A stretch of DNA of 35,647 nucleotides from Agrilactobacillus fermenti (GTDB taxonomy: Bacteria > Bacillota > Bacilli > Lactobacillales > Lactobacillaceae): assembly GCF_021030645.1 (NCBI RefSeq), contig NZ_JACGCJ010000030.1, positions 1 through 35,647 on the forward strand, given 5' to 3'. The position numbers and the translations under genes are program-made. Within the stretch, counting starts at the first letter, position 1. The number at the start of each line of letters is the position of its first letter. The notes beneath the pieces were generated by a model. It worked only from the letters and a program-made list of their open reading frames with translations. It ran no database searches and had not been told where the DNA came from. This document shows positions 9,041-17,274 of the stretch, one piece after another.

Positions 9041-9916
9041 TTAAGCCAAAGATAACCATAGCCGAATATTATTAGGATCTTGCAACATCAAATATTCATT
9101 GGCTTCTGAGTAATCAAAATTTGTGTAGCCATTATCTTGCAAATTATCGACTAGAGTAACCATATCCCGTTTTTCCGGCAATAGAATATTCACAAAATCT
9201 AGCCCATAATTGTTGTCCTGGACTAAAGCCAATTTTTGATTCTCAGGTGCCAAATTAACGCCAATATGATGATGATAATCCCCCGCTGATAAAAAACGTT
9301 CCTCAGGATTGCCCGTTGGTTTTAGTGAAAAGCCTAAAACTTTCGTATAGAAATCAGCCGTTTTCTGCAAATCTTTAACTGCTAATTGGACATGACCGAT
9401 TGTTGTACCACTAGGTAGACCGGAAAAAGAACCCCTTTTCTGGTCTAAAATAACTTTGGCATCAATATCATGCGTCATTTCATTTTCCCAATCATACTTG
9501 TCCATTGATGTCCACTTTTCAATGGTTTTATCGACAGCAAATTCTACACCATTGCCTTCAGGATCGGTAATTGCAAATACTTGACTGTACCCATTCTCGT
9601 AAACGCCCGTCAAACTAATACTGTTGCTCTGGATATGTGTCAAAATCGTGCCTTGCTGACTTGAATGGGGTAATAAGATTGCAAAATGTTCTAGGCCAGT
9701 AACCGCTTGATTAGGCATAACACCATCAATTTCACGTAAAGTCAATAATACCTGCTGATTGACTCGGACCCCCAAGTAGCTCGTATCTTGCGTTTGCTTT
9801 AACAAATCAAAGCCAACGATTTTTGTATAAAAATCAGTCATGGCGCTCAAATCTGAAACCTTTAAAGCAACGAAACCAATACGCGTTTCTGGTGCAATTC
9901 GAAAGTTTTCCATCAT
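9041..9916 (-). CDS. VOC-family (glyoxalase/extradiol dioxygenase-like) protein, CatE type
   Basis: About 291 aa with two vicinal-oxygen-chelate domains (about 10-125 and 165-285), each opening with the IGFVALKVSDL / IGHVQLAVKDL pattern. This resembles the CatE/YfiE group annotated as catechol-2,3-dioxygenase in Firmicutes, although the natural substrate in lactobacilli is unknown. I place the start at the ATG at 9916, because GTGAGG just upstream fits as ribosome binding site; the open frame extends four codons further to a GTG that is part of that site. First gene of the unit with the serine hydrolase and manA. Confidence 0.85.
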   Translation of the reverse strand: MMENFRIAPETRIGFVALKVSDLSAMTDFYTKIVGFDLLKQTQDTSYLGVRVNQQVLLTLREIDGVMPNQAVTGLEHFAILLPHSSQQGTILTHIQSNSISLTGVYENGYSQVFAITDPEGNGVEFAVDKTIEKWTSMDKYDWENEMTHDIDAKVILDQKRGSFSGLPSGTTIGHVQLAVKDLQKTADFYTKVLGFSLKPTGNPEERFLSAGDYHHHIGVNLAPENQKLALVQDNNYGLDFVNILLPEKRDMVTLVDNLQDNGYTNFDYSEANEYLMLQDPNNIRLWLSLA

Positions 9917-9973
9917 AATTCGCCTCACTAAGCTAAAGAAATTAAACTAACCAAATTTAAACGCTCTAGACCA

Positions 9974-10024
9974 ATCATACCACACTTTTAAAAACGAAAG
10001 TGCTGATGAACCTAACCGCTTACA
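9974..10024 (-). promoter_or_regulatory. Possible promoter and cre for the VOC-hydrolase-manA unit
   Basis: Minus strand: TGGTATGAT, an extended -10 (hexamer at 9974-9979), with a weak CACTTT -35 at 9997-10002, 17 bp apart. The -35 forms the arm of an inverted repeat CACTTT-N8-AAAGTG. Upstream, TGTAAGCGGTTAGG (10011-10024) resembles a cre half-site. Modest support. Confidence 0.42.
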
Positions 10025-10035
10025 CATTATTATAC

Positions 10036-10085
10036 CTAAAAATAGTGGTCAACAAACAAATTTGCTTTGTCTGAGACCACTATTT
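10036..10085 (-). terminator. Terminator of the ABC exporter operon
   Basis: Arms AAATAGTGGTC (10040-10050) and GACCACTATTT (10075-10085) around a ~24-nt loop, with a T-run on the minus strand, 23 nt past the stop of the downstream ABC gene. Confidence 0.8.
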
Positions 10086-10107
10086 ACGTAAAAATTTTAA
10101 ACTATAA

Positions 10108-12000
10108 TTAAACTGCTAAACTACCTGAGAATTGGCTATTGTATAAATCAGCATAGAAGCCATTTTTAGCTAATAGTTCTTCATGTGTCCCAGTCTCGAT
10201 AATACTCCCATGATTCATCACGATAATATTATCCGCATCTTGAATTGTTGATAATCGGTGAGCCACCACAAAACTAGTCCGCCCCTTCAGCAACTGATTC
10301 ATGGCATGCTGAATCTGTAATTCTGTTCGGGTATCGACAGAACTCGTAGCTTCATCAAGAATCAAAATGTCAGGATCCGCTACAAAAGCACGTGCAATCG
10401 TTAATAACTGCCGCTGCCCTTGAGAGATATTAGAGGCTTCTTCATTCAAAACTGTATCATAACCATCTGGTAACTGGCGCACAAACTCATCCACATGAGC
10501 AGCCTTAGCAGCAGCAATTATCTCGTCATGCGTTGCTTCTTCACGGCCGTACTTCAAGTTGTCATAAATTGTCCCTGTAAAGAGCCAGGTATCTTGTAGC
10601 ACCATTGCAAAATGAGCACGCAGCGCTTCGCGACTCATGTTCCGAGTATCCCGGCCTTCCAGCTTGATCGAACCAGCCTTGATATCATAAAAGCGCTCCA
10701 ATAAATTGATGATTGTCGTTTTGCCAGCACCAGTTGGCCCAACAATGGCAATCATTTGTCCAGGATGCACATCTAAATTGTAATCCGTTAATAACACCTC
10801 TGACCCATCATAACCAAATTGAACATGCTCCATCGCAATTTTACGCGGATCATTTGGCACGTCAGGAATTTCTACCTGAGTGTCCACCATATCTGGTTCA
10901 TCTAAAATTTCAAAAATACGCTCAGCCGAAGCAATAGTTTGTTGAATGGTGTTTGCCAAATTAGCTAACTGAGAAATTGGTTGTGAGAATTGTTGGGTAT
11001 ATTGTAAGAAAGCTTGAATATCCCCTAAGGCAATCGTCCCATGAGCGACTGCTGTCCCACCGACAATCGCCACGACGATGTATCCTAAATTATTGACGAA
11101 TGTCATTAAAGGCATAATAAACCCAGAAATCATTTGTGCTTTCCAGGAAGCACTAAATAAACGATCATTTTCGGCTTTAAAAACAGTCAGATCCTTAGCT
11201 TCATGATTAAAACTCTTAGTTTCAATATGACCACCATAAGTTTCTTCGACTTTATTATTTAATAACCCTAATGATTTCTGCTGGGCAGCGAAAAACTTTT
11301 GTGATCGTGGCGCCACGATGCCCATGACGATCAAACTTAGTGGGATGATGGCTAACGCAATCAGCGTCAACTTCCAACTGATGGTCAACATCATCCATAA
11401 CGTGCCGATGAACATGACAGTACTAGTAATCACCTGCGTAATGTTTTGCTGCAAGGTATTGGCAATATTATCCATATCGTTGATTGCCCGGGACATAATA
11501 TCTCCATTTTCATGGGTATCATAATAATTGATCGGCAAATGTTTCATCTTACGTTTCAGATCTCGCCGTAAAAAATAAACCGTCCGTTGGGAAATACGCG
11601 TCATCACAAATTGCTGAATAAAACTGAATAAAGCTGAAGCGAGATACATCAAAATAACGATCAAAATGATGTGCTTGATCTTATCAAAATCAATTGGATA
11701 CCGACTGACCGTCATACCTGCTTTTTGCTCAGCTGTTCCTCGCATGACACCCTTGAAAATTTCTGTCGTTGCTTCACCTAAAATTTTAGGTGTCCGAATC
11801 TGAAAAATTTGTGAAGTGACCGCAAAAACAACCACGACGGCTAAGCCGATATAATATCGACGCATATATTTGAATAGTCGACCCGTTGTACGCCAAAAGT
11901 TTCTCGGCTTGGAACCGGGAAGATTCGCATGACCGCCACCAAAGCCATGACCACCGCCACGGGGTGATGACGTTCCATTATTATGCTTGGTCTCACTCAT
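10108..12000 (-). CDS. ABC exporter half-transporter (partner with consensus Walker B)
   Basis: 630 aa: a Gly/His-rich N-terminal extension (about 1-35), six predicted membrane segments (about 40-330) and a nucleotide-binding domain with Walker A GPTGAGKTT, signature ISQGQRQ (in place of LSGGQ), and Walker B ILILDEAT with the catalytic Glu present. This is the LmrD/BmrD-type partner of a heterodimeric multidrug or lipid exporter. It overlaps the other half-transporter by 8 nt, so the two should be made in equal amounts. The substrate cannot be read from sequence. Confidence 0.93.
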   Translation of the reverse strand: MSETKHNNGTSSPRGGGHGFGGGHANLPGSKPRNFWRTTGRLFKYMRRYYIGLAVVVVFAVTSQIFQIRTPKILGEATTEIFKGVMRGTAEQKAGMTVSRYPIDFDKIKHIILIVILMYLASALFSFIQQFVMTRISQRTVYFLRRDLKRKMKHLPINYYDTHENGDIMSRAINDMDNIANTLQQNITQVITSTVMFIGTLWMMLTISWKLTLIALAIIPLSLIVMGIVAPRSQKFFAAQQKSLGLLNNKVEETYGGHIETKSFNHEAKDLTVFKAENDRLFSASWKAQMISGFIMPLMTFVNNLGYIVVAIVGGTAVAHGTIALGDIQAFLQYTQQFSQPISQLANLANTIQQTIASAERIFEILDEPDMVDTQVEIPDVPNDPRKIAMEHVQFGYDGSEVLLTDYNLDVHPGQMIAIVGPTGAGKTTIINLLERFYDIKAGSIKLEGRDTRNMSREALRAHFAMVLQDTWLFTGTIYDNLKYGREEATHDEIIAAAKAAHVDEFVRQLPDGYDTVLNEEASNISQGQRQLLTIARAFVADPDILILDEATSSVDTRTELQIQHAMNQLLKGRTSFVVAHRLSTIQDADNIIVMNHGSIIETGTHEELLAKNGFYADLYNSQFSGSLAV

Positions 12001-13738
12001 CGACTGCCGCCCCCTCTCTAATTTGAGATGCCAGAATATCTTGATAAACTGGACTATTTGTCTTCAACTCTTCATGCGTGCCGTAACCAGCCATTCGGCC
12101 ATTATCTAATACTAAAATCTCATCTGCAGAAGCCACCGTTGAAACTCGCTGACCAACAATCACAATAACTTTATTTTTCATTTGCGGATCATTAGTGAGT
12201 GCTTCACGCAACTGGGCATCCGTTTTAAAATCCAAGGCTGAAAAAGAATCATCAAAAACATAAATCGAAGCATCCTTAACTAAAGCTCGCGCAATCGCCA
12301 AACGCTGTTTTTGTCCACCGGAGAAGTTATTTCCCCCCTGCTCAACAGTCATATCTAAACCTTTACCAGTTTCTTTGACAAAATCAGAAGCCTGGGCAAT
12401 GTCCAGCGCATGCCAGATAGCCTCATCCGTAGCCGCAGCGTTCCCATACTGCATGTTTTCACGCAAATTGCCTTTAAATAATAGGGCCTTTTGGGGAACC
12501 AACGAAACTTGATCCCGTAAGTCGGCCTTAGTCACATCGCGAACATCTAGTCCGTTGACTAGGACACGCCCTTTTTCCACGTCGTAGAATCTTGGAATCA
12601 GATTGACGAAAGATGACTTACCGGAACCGGTGCCGCCAATAATAGCCAAGGTTTGGCCCGCGTGAACAGCCACATTAATATCAGCTAACGCTAGTTCTTC
12701 AGCTTTGCGATAGCGATAGTCCACATGATCAAACTGCAAAGCTGCTTGTGTCTTTGCAAATGATTTAGGTGCCTTAGGATCTTTGATTTTTGTATTTAAA
12801 TTCAAGACTTCGTTGATCCGGTCAGCGGCCGCTTGGGCTCTTGGTAAAAAGACAAATACAAAAGAAAGCATCATAAAACTAAATAGGATTTGCATCGCAT
12901 AGGTCATGAATGCGATCATGTTCCCAGTTTCAGTCGCTTGGTTGGCAATCAAATTAGCGCCCATCCAAGTAATCCCAATATTTGTACCCGACATGATCAA
13001 GGTCATTAAGGGAAACATACCGGCCATGATTGAAAATACTTTTAAAGCATTGTTGGTGAAGTCGGTATTGGCTAGATCAAATCGTTTTTGCTCGAAATCA
13101 TCCCGGCGAAAGGCACGGATAACTCGCACACCAGTCAAGCCCTCACGAAATACCAGATTCAAGCGGTCGGTTAATTTCTGCATCCGTTTAAATAATGGCA
13201 CCGCAAAGTACATTAGACCGCCAATAACGATCAACAGAACTGGAATGACATAAATAAAAATCTGGGTCAATTGATGATCACGCTGATAAGCTAAAAAACT
13301 AGCGCCGATGAGCGTGATTGGCGCCATGATCATCATACGTAGCATCATCATCATGACGTTTTGGACTTGGACCACATCGTTTGTTGTCCGCGTGATCAAT
13401 GAACTTGTTCCTAAGCGGTCAAATTCATCGTTCGAATAATTAGTTACTTTCGTAAAAATTTCGTTTCGTAAATCTCGCCCTAACCCTTGAGAAATCCTCG
13501 AAGCTAGGAAAACATTGCCCACTGCGGCAATAATACTAATGAGTGAAATCCCTAGCATTTGGATTCCAATGCGCTGGATCAAAGCAACATCCCCATTGGT
13601 AATCCCTTTATTGACAATATCTGCTGTCAATTTGGGCAAGGACAAGTTTGCAATCACTTGAATGATCATAAAAACAGTCGCTAACAGGACTGCCCAAAAT
13701 GATACCCGCTTCTTAATTAGTTTCCACAATCTGGTCAC
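11993..13738 (-). CDS. ABC exporter half-transporter (partner with degenerate catalytic site)
   Basis: About 580 aa: six membrane segments and a nucleotide-binding domain with Walker A GGTGSGKSS, signature FSGGQKQR, and Walker B YVFDDSFSALD, where Asp replaces the catalytic Glu. One degenerate ATP site is the hallmark of heterodimeric exporters such as LmrCD, BmrCD and TM287/288. The open frame begins at 13774 inside tetR, but the ribosome binding site AAAAGGGG at the end of tetR favours GTG at 13738 (overlapping the tetR TGA) or TTG at 13729. Both are given as candidates. Confidence 0.92.
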   Translation of the reverse strand: MTRLWKLIKKRVSFWAVLLATVFMIIQVIANLSLPKLTADIVNKGITNGDVALIQRIGIQMLGISLISIIAAVGNVFLASRISQGLGRDLRNEIFTKVTNYSNDEFDRLGTSSLITRTTNDVVQVQNVMMMMLRMMIMAPITLIGASFLAYQRDHQLTQIFIYVIPVLLIVIGGLMYFAVPLFKRMQKLTDRLNLVFREGLTGVRVIRAFRRDDFEQKRFDLANTDFTNNALKVFSIMAGMFPLMTLIMSGTNIGITWMGANLIANQATETGNMIAFMTYAMQILFSFMMLSFVFVFLPRAQAAADRINEVLNLNTKIKDPKAPKSFAKTQAALQFDHVDYRYRKAEELALADINVAVHAGQTLAIIGGTGSGKSSFVNLIPRFYDVEKGRVLVNGLDVRDVTKADLRDQVSLVPQKALLFKGNLRENMQYGNAAATDEAIWHALDIAQASDFVKETGKGLDMTVEQGGNNFSGGQKQRLAIARALVKDASIYVFDDSFSALDFKTDAQLREALTNDPQMKNKVIVIVGQRVSTVASADEILVLDNGRMAGYGTHEELKTNSPVYQDILASQIREGAAVDE

Positions 13739-14376
13739 ATCCCCTTTTCTTTTTGAGCGCCAAACTGGAGCCACTCAATAATTTGATAAAATTGATGCTT
13801 TGTTGCCGCTAGATCATAGTCTGGCTCAACTTGTTTCTTAAGATAATAGTGCGCCACACTTTGATAAAAAACGCCCATCAAAATATGCATTAACAGTTGG
13901 TAATCTTCAGATCCCTGAATTTTCAGTTTTTGCCAATCTACATTATCAGGTAGGTCGATTGGCCGCCTTGAAGGATGATTTTGATGCTTAAAGCGGTCGG
14001 ATAACTGCTTACTGCGGGAATAGTCCATATGCAAAAAGACATTCTTATAAAAAGCCGCATTTGTTCCCATGATCGCATCTGTCAACAAATTACCAAAATA
14101 GTGTTTGAAAGCAGCGAAGAGGTCGCCCTGAAATTCATCTAAAGCATGAAACCAGTCGTCGATCGAGGCTTGCCGCTTACTTTCAATCAGATAGTCATAA
14201 ACATCAGTTTTATCATAAAAGTACTGATAAAAGCTGCCTCGAGGAATCTTAGCAGCTTGGACCAAATCGGTAATAGAGACTTCATCAAAAGGTGCTCGAG
14301 AAAATTCATGAAATGCCGCATCAACTAGGCGTTTTTGCTTGGCAACATCTAAGTTAAAAAAGGTTTGTTTCGGCAT
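13735..14376 (-). CDS. TetR-family repressor of the ABC exporter
   Basis: 213 aa. The N-terminal TetR HTH is clear (about 10-60), with the typical RGSFYQYFYDKTDVYDYL block after the recognition helix. The C-terminal ligand domain is generic. It is the first gene of the tetR-ABC-ABC operon, and a long palindrome covers its own promoter, so it most likely represses the whole operon and responds to a transported compound. Ribosome binding site AAAGGAG lies 7 nt before the ATG. Confidence 0.93.
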   Translation of the reverse strand: MPKQTFFNLDVAKQKRLVDAAFHEFSRAPFDEVSITDLVQAAKIPRGSFYQYFYDKTDVYDYLIESKRQASIDDWFHALDEFQGDLFAAFKHYFGNLLTDAIMGTNAAFYKNVFLHMDYSRSKQLSDRFKHQNHPSRRPIDLPDNVDWQKLKIQGSEDYQLLMHILMGVFYQSVAHYYLKKQVEPDYDLAATKHQFYQIIEWLQFGAQKEKGM

Positions 14377-14396
14377 TTTAACTCCTTTACAAAATA

Positions 14397-14451
14397 TGAC
14401 ACCCTGTCACATGACAAGGTGTCATTATACGCTGAACCGTTCAAAAGTAAA
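14397..14451 (-). promoter_or_regulatory. tetR-ABC promoter with palindromic operator
   Basis: Palindrome TGACACCCTGTCA-CA-TGACAAGGTGTCA (14397-14424; 12 of 13 positions complementary) begins at the last base of a perfect -10 TATAAT (14424-14429, minus strand). A -35 TTTACT sits 16 bp upstream (14446-14451). The operator occupies the transcription start, as expected for autorepression. Confidence 0.82.
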
Positions 14452-14454
14452 GTC

Positions 14455-15135
14455 TTAAATCTGTAACTTTGCACGAATTTGTTGGCGATCGGCACTATTG
14501 ACCAACTGAACTTGGCAGTCGCCCTGATGATACTGCACAATACTAACGCCCGTATTCTTGATCAACCGCTGGGGCACTTGTGTCGGATCTAATAGATAGA
14601 TAAAGGTACTTAACACCAGTCCATGTGATACAACCAAAATATTGCCATCTTGAACCTCAAATCGGTTTAAAAGTCGGCCAAAACCAGATAACAACCGCTC
14701 TTTTACTTCTTGATAAGACTCGGCTTGGTGGGTCGGATCAAGTTGATGTAAGGCGTTGATAAAACCTAAGAATCGTTTAGGATCATTAAATAGCAACACC
14801 GTTTTTTGCAGGCCATAAGCATGCACCATCCGCATAAAAATATGGCGATACGTCACACCTTCTAAATTGCCAAAATTATACTCCCGTAAAAATGAAACTT
14901 CTTCCAGTGGGACTACTTGATCTGCAGCTTTGAGAATGGTTTGTGCAGTCATTTTAGTCCGCTGACTATCACTGCAGTAAGCATGTTTGATGGGAATTAT
15001 CTGTAAAATATGGCCAACTTTTTCCGCAGCAGCAATCCCCGTTGGTGTTAGTGGTGAATCCGTTAAGCCTTGTAGACGGCCTTTTTTATTTGACTGGGTT
15101 TGACCATGTCGAACCAAGATCAGATTAGTTGTCAT
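14455..15135 (-). CDS. Histidine phosphatase family protein (phosphoglycerate mutase-like)
   Basis: About 226 aa. The catalytic RHG motif is at the N-terminus (LVRHGQTQSN), the second catalytic histidine is in VVSHGLVLS, and the acid residue lies in LREYNFGNLEG. It belongs to the cofactor-dependent mutase/phosphatase (GpmB/CobC-like) branch. Lactobacilli carry many such paralogues, mostly broad-specificity phosphatases, so a glycolytic role should not be assumed. The start at 15135 (MTTNLILVRHG) follows AAGGAG with 8 nt spacing; the open frame extends three codons further to a GTG with no better signal. Monocistronic, between tetR and a divergent pair of small genes. Confidence 0.9.
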   Translation of the reverse strand: MTTNLILVRHGQTQSNKKGRLQGLTDSPLTPTGIAAAEKVGHILQIIPIKHAYCSDSQRTKMTAQTILKAADQVVPLEEVSFLREYNFGNLEGVTYRHIFMRMVHAYGLQKTVLLFNDPKRFLGFINALHQLDPTHQAESYQEVKERLLSGFGRLLNRFEVQDGNILVVSHGLVLSTFIYLLDPTQVPQRLIKNTGVSIVQYHQGDCQVQLVNSADRQQIRAKLQI

Positions 15136-15237
15136 TTCCCCCACTCCTTACTATTATCAACAAATCATGCTAAAATTAAGCATACTCATTTTTGGTCGCG
15201 CTACGTTTACAAATATAATAATATTATGGAGTTTAAT

Positions 15238-15570
15238 ATGACACAAAACAAGTCAGAACAAAATATTCAGATCCTGGAATTTATCCAGAAAAATCCCACT
15301 AAAGTCGTCTTAGAGCCCTTAAACTATGCGAATGTTCTAACCTTTGGACTATCCGATAAATACTACTCCTATGACGTTAAACAATTCCCAGATCGAAGAT
15401 TACACGTGTTACGTATGCCAACAGCTGAAATTCAGTCTAATCATGACTTATTGACTTATTTTTTCCAAATGACCGCTGAAAAATCTAAAAAAACTTTTGA
15501 AAATGTCTGGCTGACAACCTCGCATCTAACGGATCTGGGCTTACTATTAGTTGAGCTGTCTTTTGAATAA
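15238..15570 (+). CDS. Unknown 110 aa protein
   Basis: I do not recognise a family. About 110 aa, no signal peptide or membrane segment, mixed composition with a Lys/Ser-rich N-terminus. The ATG at 15238 follows ATGGAG with 7 nt spacing and is preferred over upstream in-frame codons. A plausible promoter (TTGGTC, 16 bp, TATAAT near 15195-15222) lies just upstream. Its stop overlaps the start of the next gene (TAATG), so the two are translationally coupled. Confidence 0.75.
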   Translation: MTQNKSEQNIQILEFIQKNPTKVVLEPLNYANVLTFGLSDKYYSYDVKQFPDRRLHVLRMPTAEIQSNHDLLTYFFQMTAEKSKKTFENVWLTTSHLTDLGLLLVELSFE

Positions 15571-15773
15571 TGAAACATCGTGACTATGCTCGCATCTTTA
15601 AATCTCTGCGCACGCAATTACTGACATTTGTACTGGTTGGTTTGATGCTACTAATTTTACGCCAAATCTTTACCACAATTTGGTTAGTTTTTGCCTTTTT
15701 CGGTTGTGTCTTATACTGTAGTTTACTTTTCATTGGTTTGATTTTAATTTGGATTTTAGACCGAAAAAGTTAA
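15570..15773 (+). CDS. Small membrane protein, unknown
   Basis: 67 aa with a basic N-terminus (MKHRDYARIFKSLR), two closely spaced hydrophobic segments (about 17-35 and 38-60) and a short charged end (DRKS). This suggests a hairpin membrane protein with both ends inside. It starts within the stop codon of the preceding gene (TAATG), so it is probably made in proportion to that protein. No family recognised. Confidence 0.65.
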   Translation: MKHRDYARIFKSLRTQLLTFVLVGLMLLILRQIFTTIWLVFAFFGCVLYCSLLFIGLILIWILDRKS

Positions 15774-15826
15774 CTTTAGCTTGTATTTTTAGTCATTGTC
15801 AGTTAAAATATTTTTTGTGCCATTAT

Positions 15827-15898
15827 TGCCCGTTGGTCAAATGGTTAAGACGTCGCCCTCTCAAGGCGGAGTTGCGGGTTCGATTCCCGTACGGGCTA
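15827..15898 (+). tRNA. tRNA-Glu (anticodon CTC), with U1:U72 mismatch
   Basis: 72-nt cloverleaf with D stem GTC/GAC, anticodon stem TCGCC/GGCGG closing the loop CTCTCAA (anticodon CTC, codon GAG), and T arm GCGGG-TTCGATT-CCCGT. Acceptor positions 2-7 pair well, but position 1 and position 72 are both T. The CCA end is not encoded. A terminator follows. A second, canonical tRNA-Glu(TTC) is at 35317-35388. Confidence 0.88.
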
Positions 15899-15901
15899 TA
15901 A

Positions 15902-15992
15902 TTAAAACAGCAGAGAACAGATGAGTTGCCCCAAAACATTGTTAAATCAGTGTTTTGGGGCTTTTTGTTTTGCTTAAAACGGCAGAGAACGG
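15902..15992. repeat. Short direct repeats flanking the tRNA-Glu terminator
   Basis: TTAAAACAGCAGAGAACAG (15902-15920) and TTAAAACGGCAGAGAACGG (15974-15992) match at 17 of 19 positions and bracket the terminator just 3' of the tRNA. Such repeats beside a tRNA 3' end can be vestiges of an attachment site, but no integrase is present nearby. Confidence 0.6.
15928..15971 (+). terminator. Terminator of tRNA-Glu(CTC)
   Basis: Arms GCCCCAAAACA (15928-15938) and TGTTTTGGGGC (15951-15961) followed by TTTTTGTTTT. Confidence 0.92.
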
Positions 15993-16000
15993 CAAAAGTC

Positions 16001-16061
16001 TTGTCACCAAATCACTTTAAAAACAGTAGTTTTGCCACCAAAAATCCTCTTTTGGTGACAA
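16001..16061. repeat. TTGYCACCAAA repeat cluster
   Basis: TTGTCACCAAA (16001-16011) and TTGCCACCAAA (16032-16042) are direct repeats. TTTGGTGACAA (16051-16061) is the inverted copy, and the last two form a hairpin. The non-coding stretch 15774-16187 thus holds a tRNA, a terminator and two unrelated repeat families, and no gene that I can support. Confidence 0.6.
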
Positions 16062-16187
16062 ATACTTTAAGATCAACACTTTTAAACTGAATTAAATCCA
16101 CTCTATGAATATATATTGAGTCACCTCTATTTCAATTTCTGTATTTTGTGTTAATGAGATTTAATAAAAGTGAAAGGAGGCAATATT

Positions 16188-16370
16188 ATGAAAAATATCG
16201 ATAACTATAACCTGTTCTTAAATACCGTATTCTATTTATTTGCTCTACTGTTACTGGTCGCAACTGTGTTCTTCGCTCACTTTACAAACTTATTAGCTCT
16301 TTTATGCGTCGATGCACTTGCTATTTACTTGCTGATTAAGCAAATCTACATTGCCTATGATCGAACATAA
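16188..16370 (+). CDS. Small membrane protein, unknown
   Basis: 60 aa, two predicted membrane segments (about 11-30 and 34-53) joined by a short turn, ending YIAYDRT. The ATG at 16188 has an excellent ribosome binding site AAAGGAGG 8 nt upstream, the best argument that this is a real gene. No family recognised. It follows the TTGYCACCAAA repeat cluster and precedes a 216-nt stretch without genes. Confidence 0.65.
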   Translation: MKNIDNYNLFLNTVFYLFALLLLVATVFFAHFTNLLALLCVDALAIYLLIKQIYIAYDRT

Positions 16371-16586
16371 GAATCACACGACCATAAAGTACGGGGACAT
16401 TAGCATTGGGATGTTGTTAAAACCAGGCCCTGTTAAAACACCCGTTATTTCTATGGCCCCTGAAAAACAACACTAAAACCTTGACTTCATCATATTCTCT
16501 CGTCAACCGGCCATCGTTTCTTGGCAAAAAGGCACGTACCCTGAATAATAAGATTATAAATCTAATTATAAAAAGGAGCGTTAACT

Positions 16587-17072
16587 ATGGTCAAAACCTT
16601 AAAAGCAATCAATTGGCTGCCCTTGATTCTTTGCATCGTGGTTATTCAAAGTATTGGGTTTCTATCAAGTTTGTTATCCGGCGATATACGTCAAACTTAT
16701 AATAACTTGAATCAACCGCCATTTTCACCACCTGGACCTGTTTTTGGCATTGTATGGCCCATCTTGTATTTATTTATCGGCATAGCCTTATACCTGCTGA
16801 TTTCGGCTCAAGTAACCAGCGGTTTAAAACGAATTAGTTTGATTCTATTCGGGGCTCAGTTGTTGATCAACTTTCTCTGGACGATTATTTTCTTCTCTGG
16901 GAACAACTACTGGCTTGGCTTTGCATTAATTATCTTACTAGATATTTTAGTTATCGCTTGTATTGCGCAATTTAGTAAAGTTCAAGTCTTTGCCAGTTAC
17001 TTGATGGTGCCTTATCTCATTTGGATCTTATTTGCCACTTACCTATCTTTTGGCGTTGCTTGGTTAAACTAA
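16587..17072 (+). CDS. tspO: TspO/MBR-family tryptophan-rich sensory protein
   Basis: 161 aa integral membrane protein with five predicted helices. Family signatures are visible: QPPFSPPGPVFGIVWPILY in the first loop to helix 2, NFLWTIIFF in helix 3, and PYLIWILFATYLS in helix 5. TspO proteins bind porphyrins and other tetrapyrroles and influence stress responses; their role in lactic acid bacteria is unsettled. The ATG at 16587 follows AAAAGGAGCG. It stands alone, with no obvious partner gene. Confidence 0.94.
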   Translation: MVKTLKAINWLPLILCIVVIQSIGFLSSLLSGDIRQTYNNLNQPPFSPPGPVFGIVWPILYLFIGIALYLLISAQVTSGLKRISLILFGAQLLINFLWTIIFFSGNNYWLGFALIILLDILVIACIAQFSKVQVFASYLMVPYLIWILFATYLSFGVAWLN

Positions 17073-17150
17073 TTTGGCGATAAAAGCATTAAATTCATAT
17101 TTGAACAGAAAATTTATCTGAACTTGAAACTTTTCTTCCACCCCGTTAGT

Positions 17151-17207
17151 TATAATGAATTTATTGGGAGGAAGCATAGATAAGTCACCGGTTGGGTGGC
17201 TTTTTTA
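17151..17207 (+). ncRNA. Possible very short transcript (promoter-like -10 and terminator only)
   Basis: TATAAT (17151-17156) is followed about 30 nt later by the terminator AAGTCACC-GGTT-GGGTGGCTTTTTTA (17182-17207). The intervening bases include GGGAGGAAGC but no credible reading frame. There is no convincing -35 at 17 bp (TTGAAA is 21 bp away). It may be a small RNA, or just the terminator of tspO. Confidence 0.35.
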
Positions 17208-17274
17208 TTTTGAACGCGATATAAAAATAGCCATCTACCTAATGTAAATGACTACGAAGTTGTATTAAATTTAA

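Noticed and set aside
13739-13774. Longer start of the first ABC half-transporter inside tetR
   Set aside because: No ribosome binding site there; GTG 13738 or TTG 13729 fits the end of tetR.
15774-16187. CRISPR array or integrative element
   Set aside because: Repeats are too few and too irregular for CRISPR, and no integrase, recombinase or phage gene is present.
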